DNA of 64,000 nucleotides from Promethearchaeota archaeon (GTDB lineage Archaea > Asgardarchaeota > Lokiarchaeia > Helarchaeales > RDOG01), in assembly GCA_011365055.1 (NCBI GenBank), contig RDOG01000015.1, positions 38,203 to 102,202 on the forward strand, in the 5' to 3' direction. Shown here one piece after another: positions 63,964-64,000 of the stretch (position 1 is the first letter of the stretch; each line of letters opens with the position of its first letter). Both the position numbers and the translations under genes were made by a program. Below the pieces are notes generated by a model, which worked only from the letters and a program-made list of their open reading frames with translations, did not search any database and had not been told where the DNA came from.

Positions 63964-64000
63964 ATGAATAAACTAGTAGCACAAAGAAATTTATATGTTT
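63964..64000 (+). CDS. Possible start of a gene running off the window
   Basis: ATG at 63964 opens a frame (M-N-K-L-V-A-Q-R-N-L-Y-V) that reaches the end of the window, and the same frame is open upstream from a TTG at 63916. There is no good ribosome site. Too short to judge. Confidence 0.15.
   Translation, partial: MNKLVAQRNLYV

Noticed and set aside
1..64000. Genetic code with TGA = Trp
   Set aside because: Many intact genes here, such as dph6, the radical SAM gene and the GNAT gene, end at TGA and use TGG for Trp.
1..64000. tRNA, rRNA, CRISPR arrays, intact insertion sequences
   Set aside because: No cloverleaf with CCA-type ends, no rRNA-like conserved block, no regular spaced repeats and no transposase were recognised by eye; a covariance-model scan could still find small RNAs.

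Overview
The window is AT-rich (roughly 30% GC by eye) archaeal DNA, most likely from a Lokiarchaeia-like Asgard archaeon. This placement is inference. It rests on archaeal-type TATA boxes, frequent TTG/GTG starts, a form III RuBisCO, a formylmethanofuran dehydrogenase A-like protein, a geranylgeranyl-reductase-like flavoprotein, an archaeal diphthamide ATP-PPase, Roadblock/longin-like modules, JAB and E1-like proteins, and very large surface proteins with a C-terminal IPGF-plus-helix anchor. No rRNA, tRNA, CRISPR array or intact insertion sequence was recognised.

Layout. 0-1.6 kb: end of a metV-metF methylene-H4F reductase operon, then a decayed stretch. 1.8-9 kb: a DUF255/YyaL protein, a geranylgeranyl-reductase-like flavoprotein, DUF2804, a methyltransferase and coiled-coil proteins. 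9.2-12.6 kb: a radical SAM protein, then a candidate ubiquitin-like protein (ends GG-YII) followed at once by an E2/RWD-fold protein, then dph6 and a membrane ferredoxin. 12.8-15.7 kb: an LVIVD-repeat surface protein. 16.4-19.8 kb: an operon of two D-Ala-D-Ala-ligase-like proteins, a lysine 2,3-aminomutase and a YkgJ-type Cys-cluster protein. 20-24.6 kb: regulator, HD hydrolase, M20 peptidase, ATP-grasp protein. 24.6-28.1 kb: an operon of an RtcB-like protein, an HD protein and a double metallophosphoesterase. 28.3-29.6 kb: DtxR-type regulator and ZIP transporter, divergent across a tandem operator. 31.9-35.6 kb: JAB protease, E1-like enzyme with an N-terminal beta-grasp domain, and a Roadblock/zinc/DENN-like protein. 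35.6-40.7 kb: metallo-beta-lactamase-fold protein, DUF6485, NIPA/DMT transporter, a tandem pair of four-helix membrane proteins, and aldehyde:ferredoxin oxidoreductase. 40.8-41.3 kb: a catalase pseudogene. 41.3-44 kb: PadR regulator and an ABC-2 exporter. 44-56.5 kb: surface and sensor proteins, fwdA, a transglutaminase-like protein and DUF763. 57-59 kb: a second ABC-2 exporter. 59-63 kb: RuBisCO and a GH38 alpha-mannosidase. The end holds a PqqD-like protein.

How the genes fit together. MetV/MetF, FwdA, aldehyde:ferredoxin oxidoreductase and RuBisCO point to ferredoxin-linked anaerobic C1 and carbon metabolism. The most interesting possibility is a split ubiquitin-like conjugation system: Ubl plus E2-like near 10 kb, JAB plus E1 near 32-34 kb. 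The stand-alone Ubl and the N-terminal domain of the E1 look alike. Other points of interest are the RtcB-like RNA-end-processing operon, the lysine-aminomutase/ATP-grasp operon, and the 1347-residue transmembrane protein whose cytoplasmic module recurs in a soluble protein.

A cross-cutting oddity: three genes whose homologous N-termini extend past any ATG/GTG/TTG can only start at ATA behind a Shine-Dalgarno sequence, and one gene is broken only by TGA codons. Both look like G-to-A changes in the coding strand and should be checked against reads.
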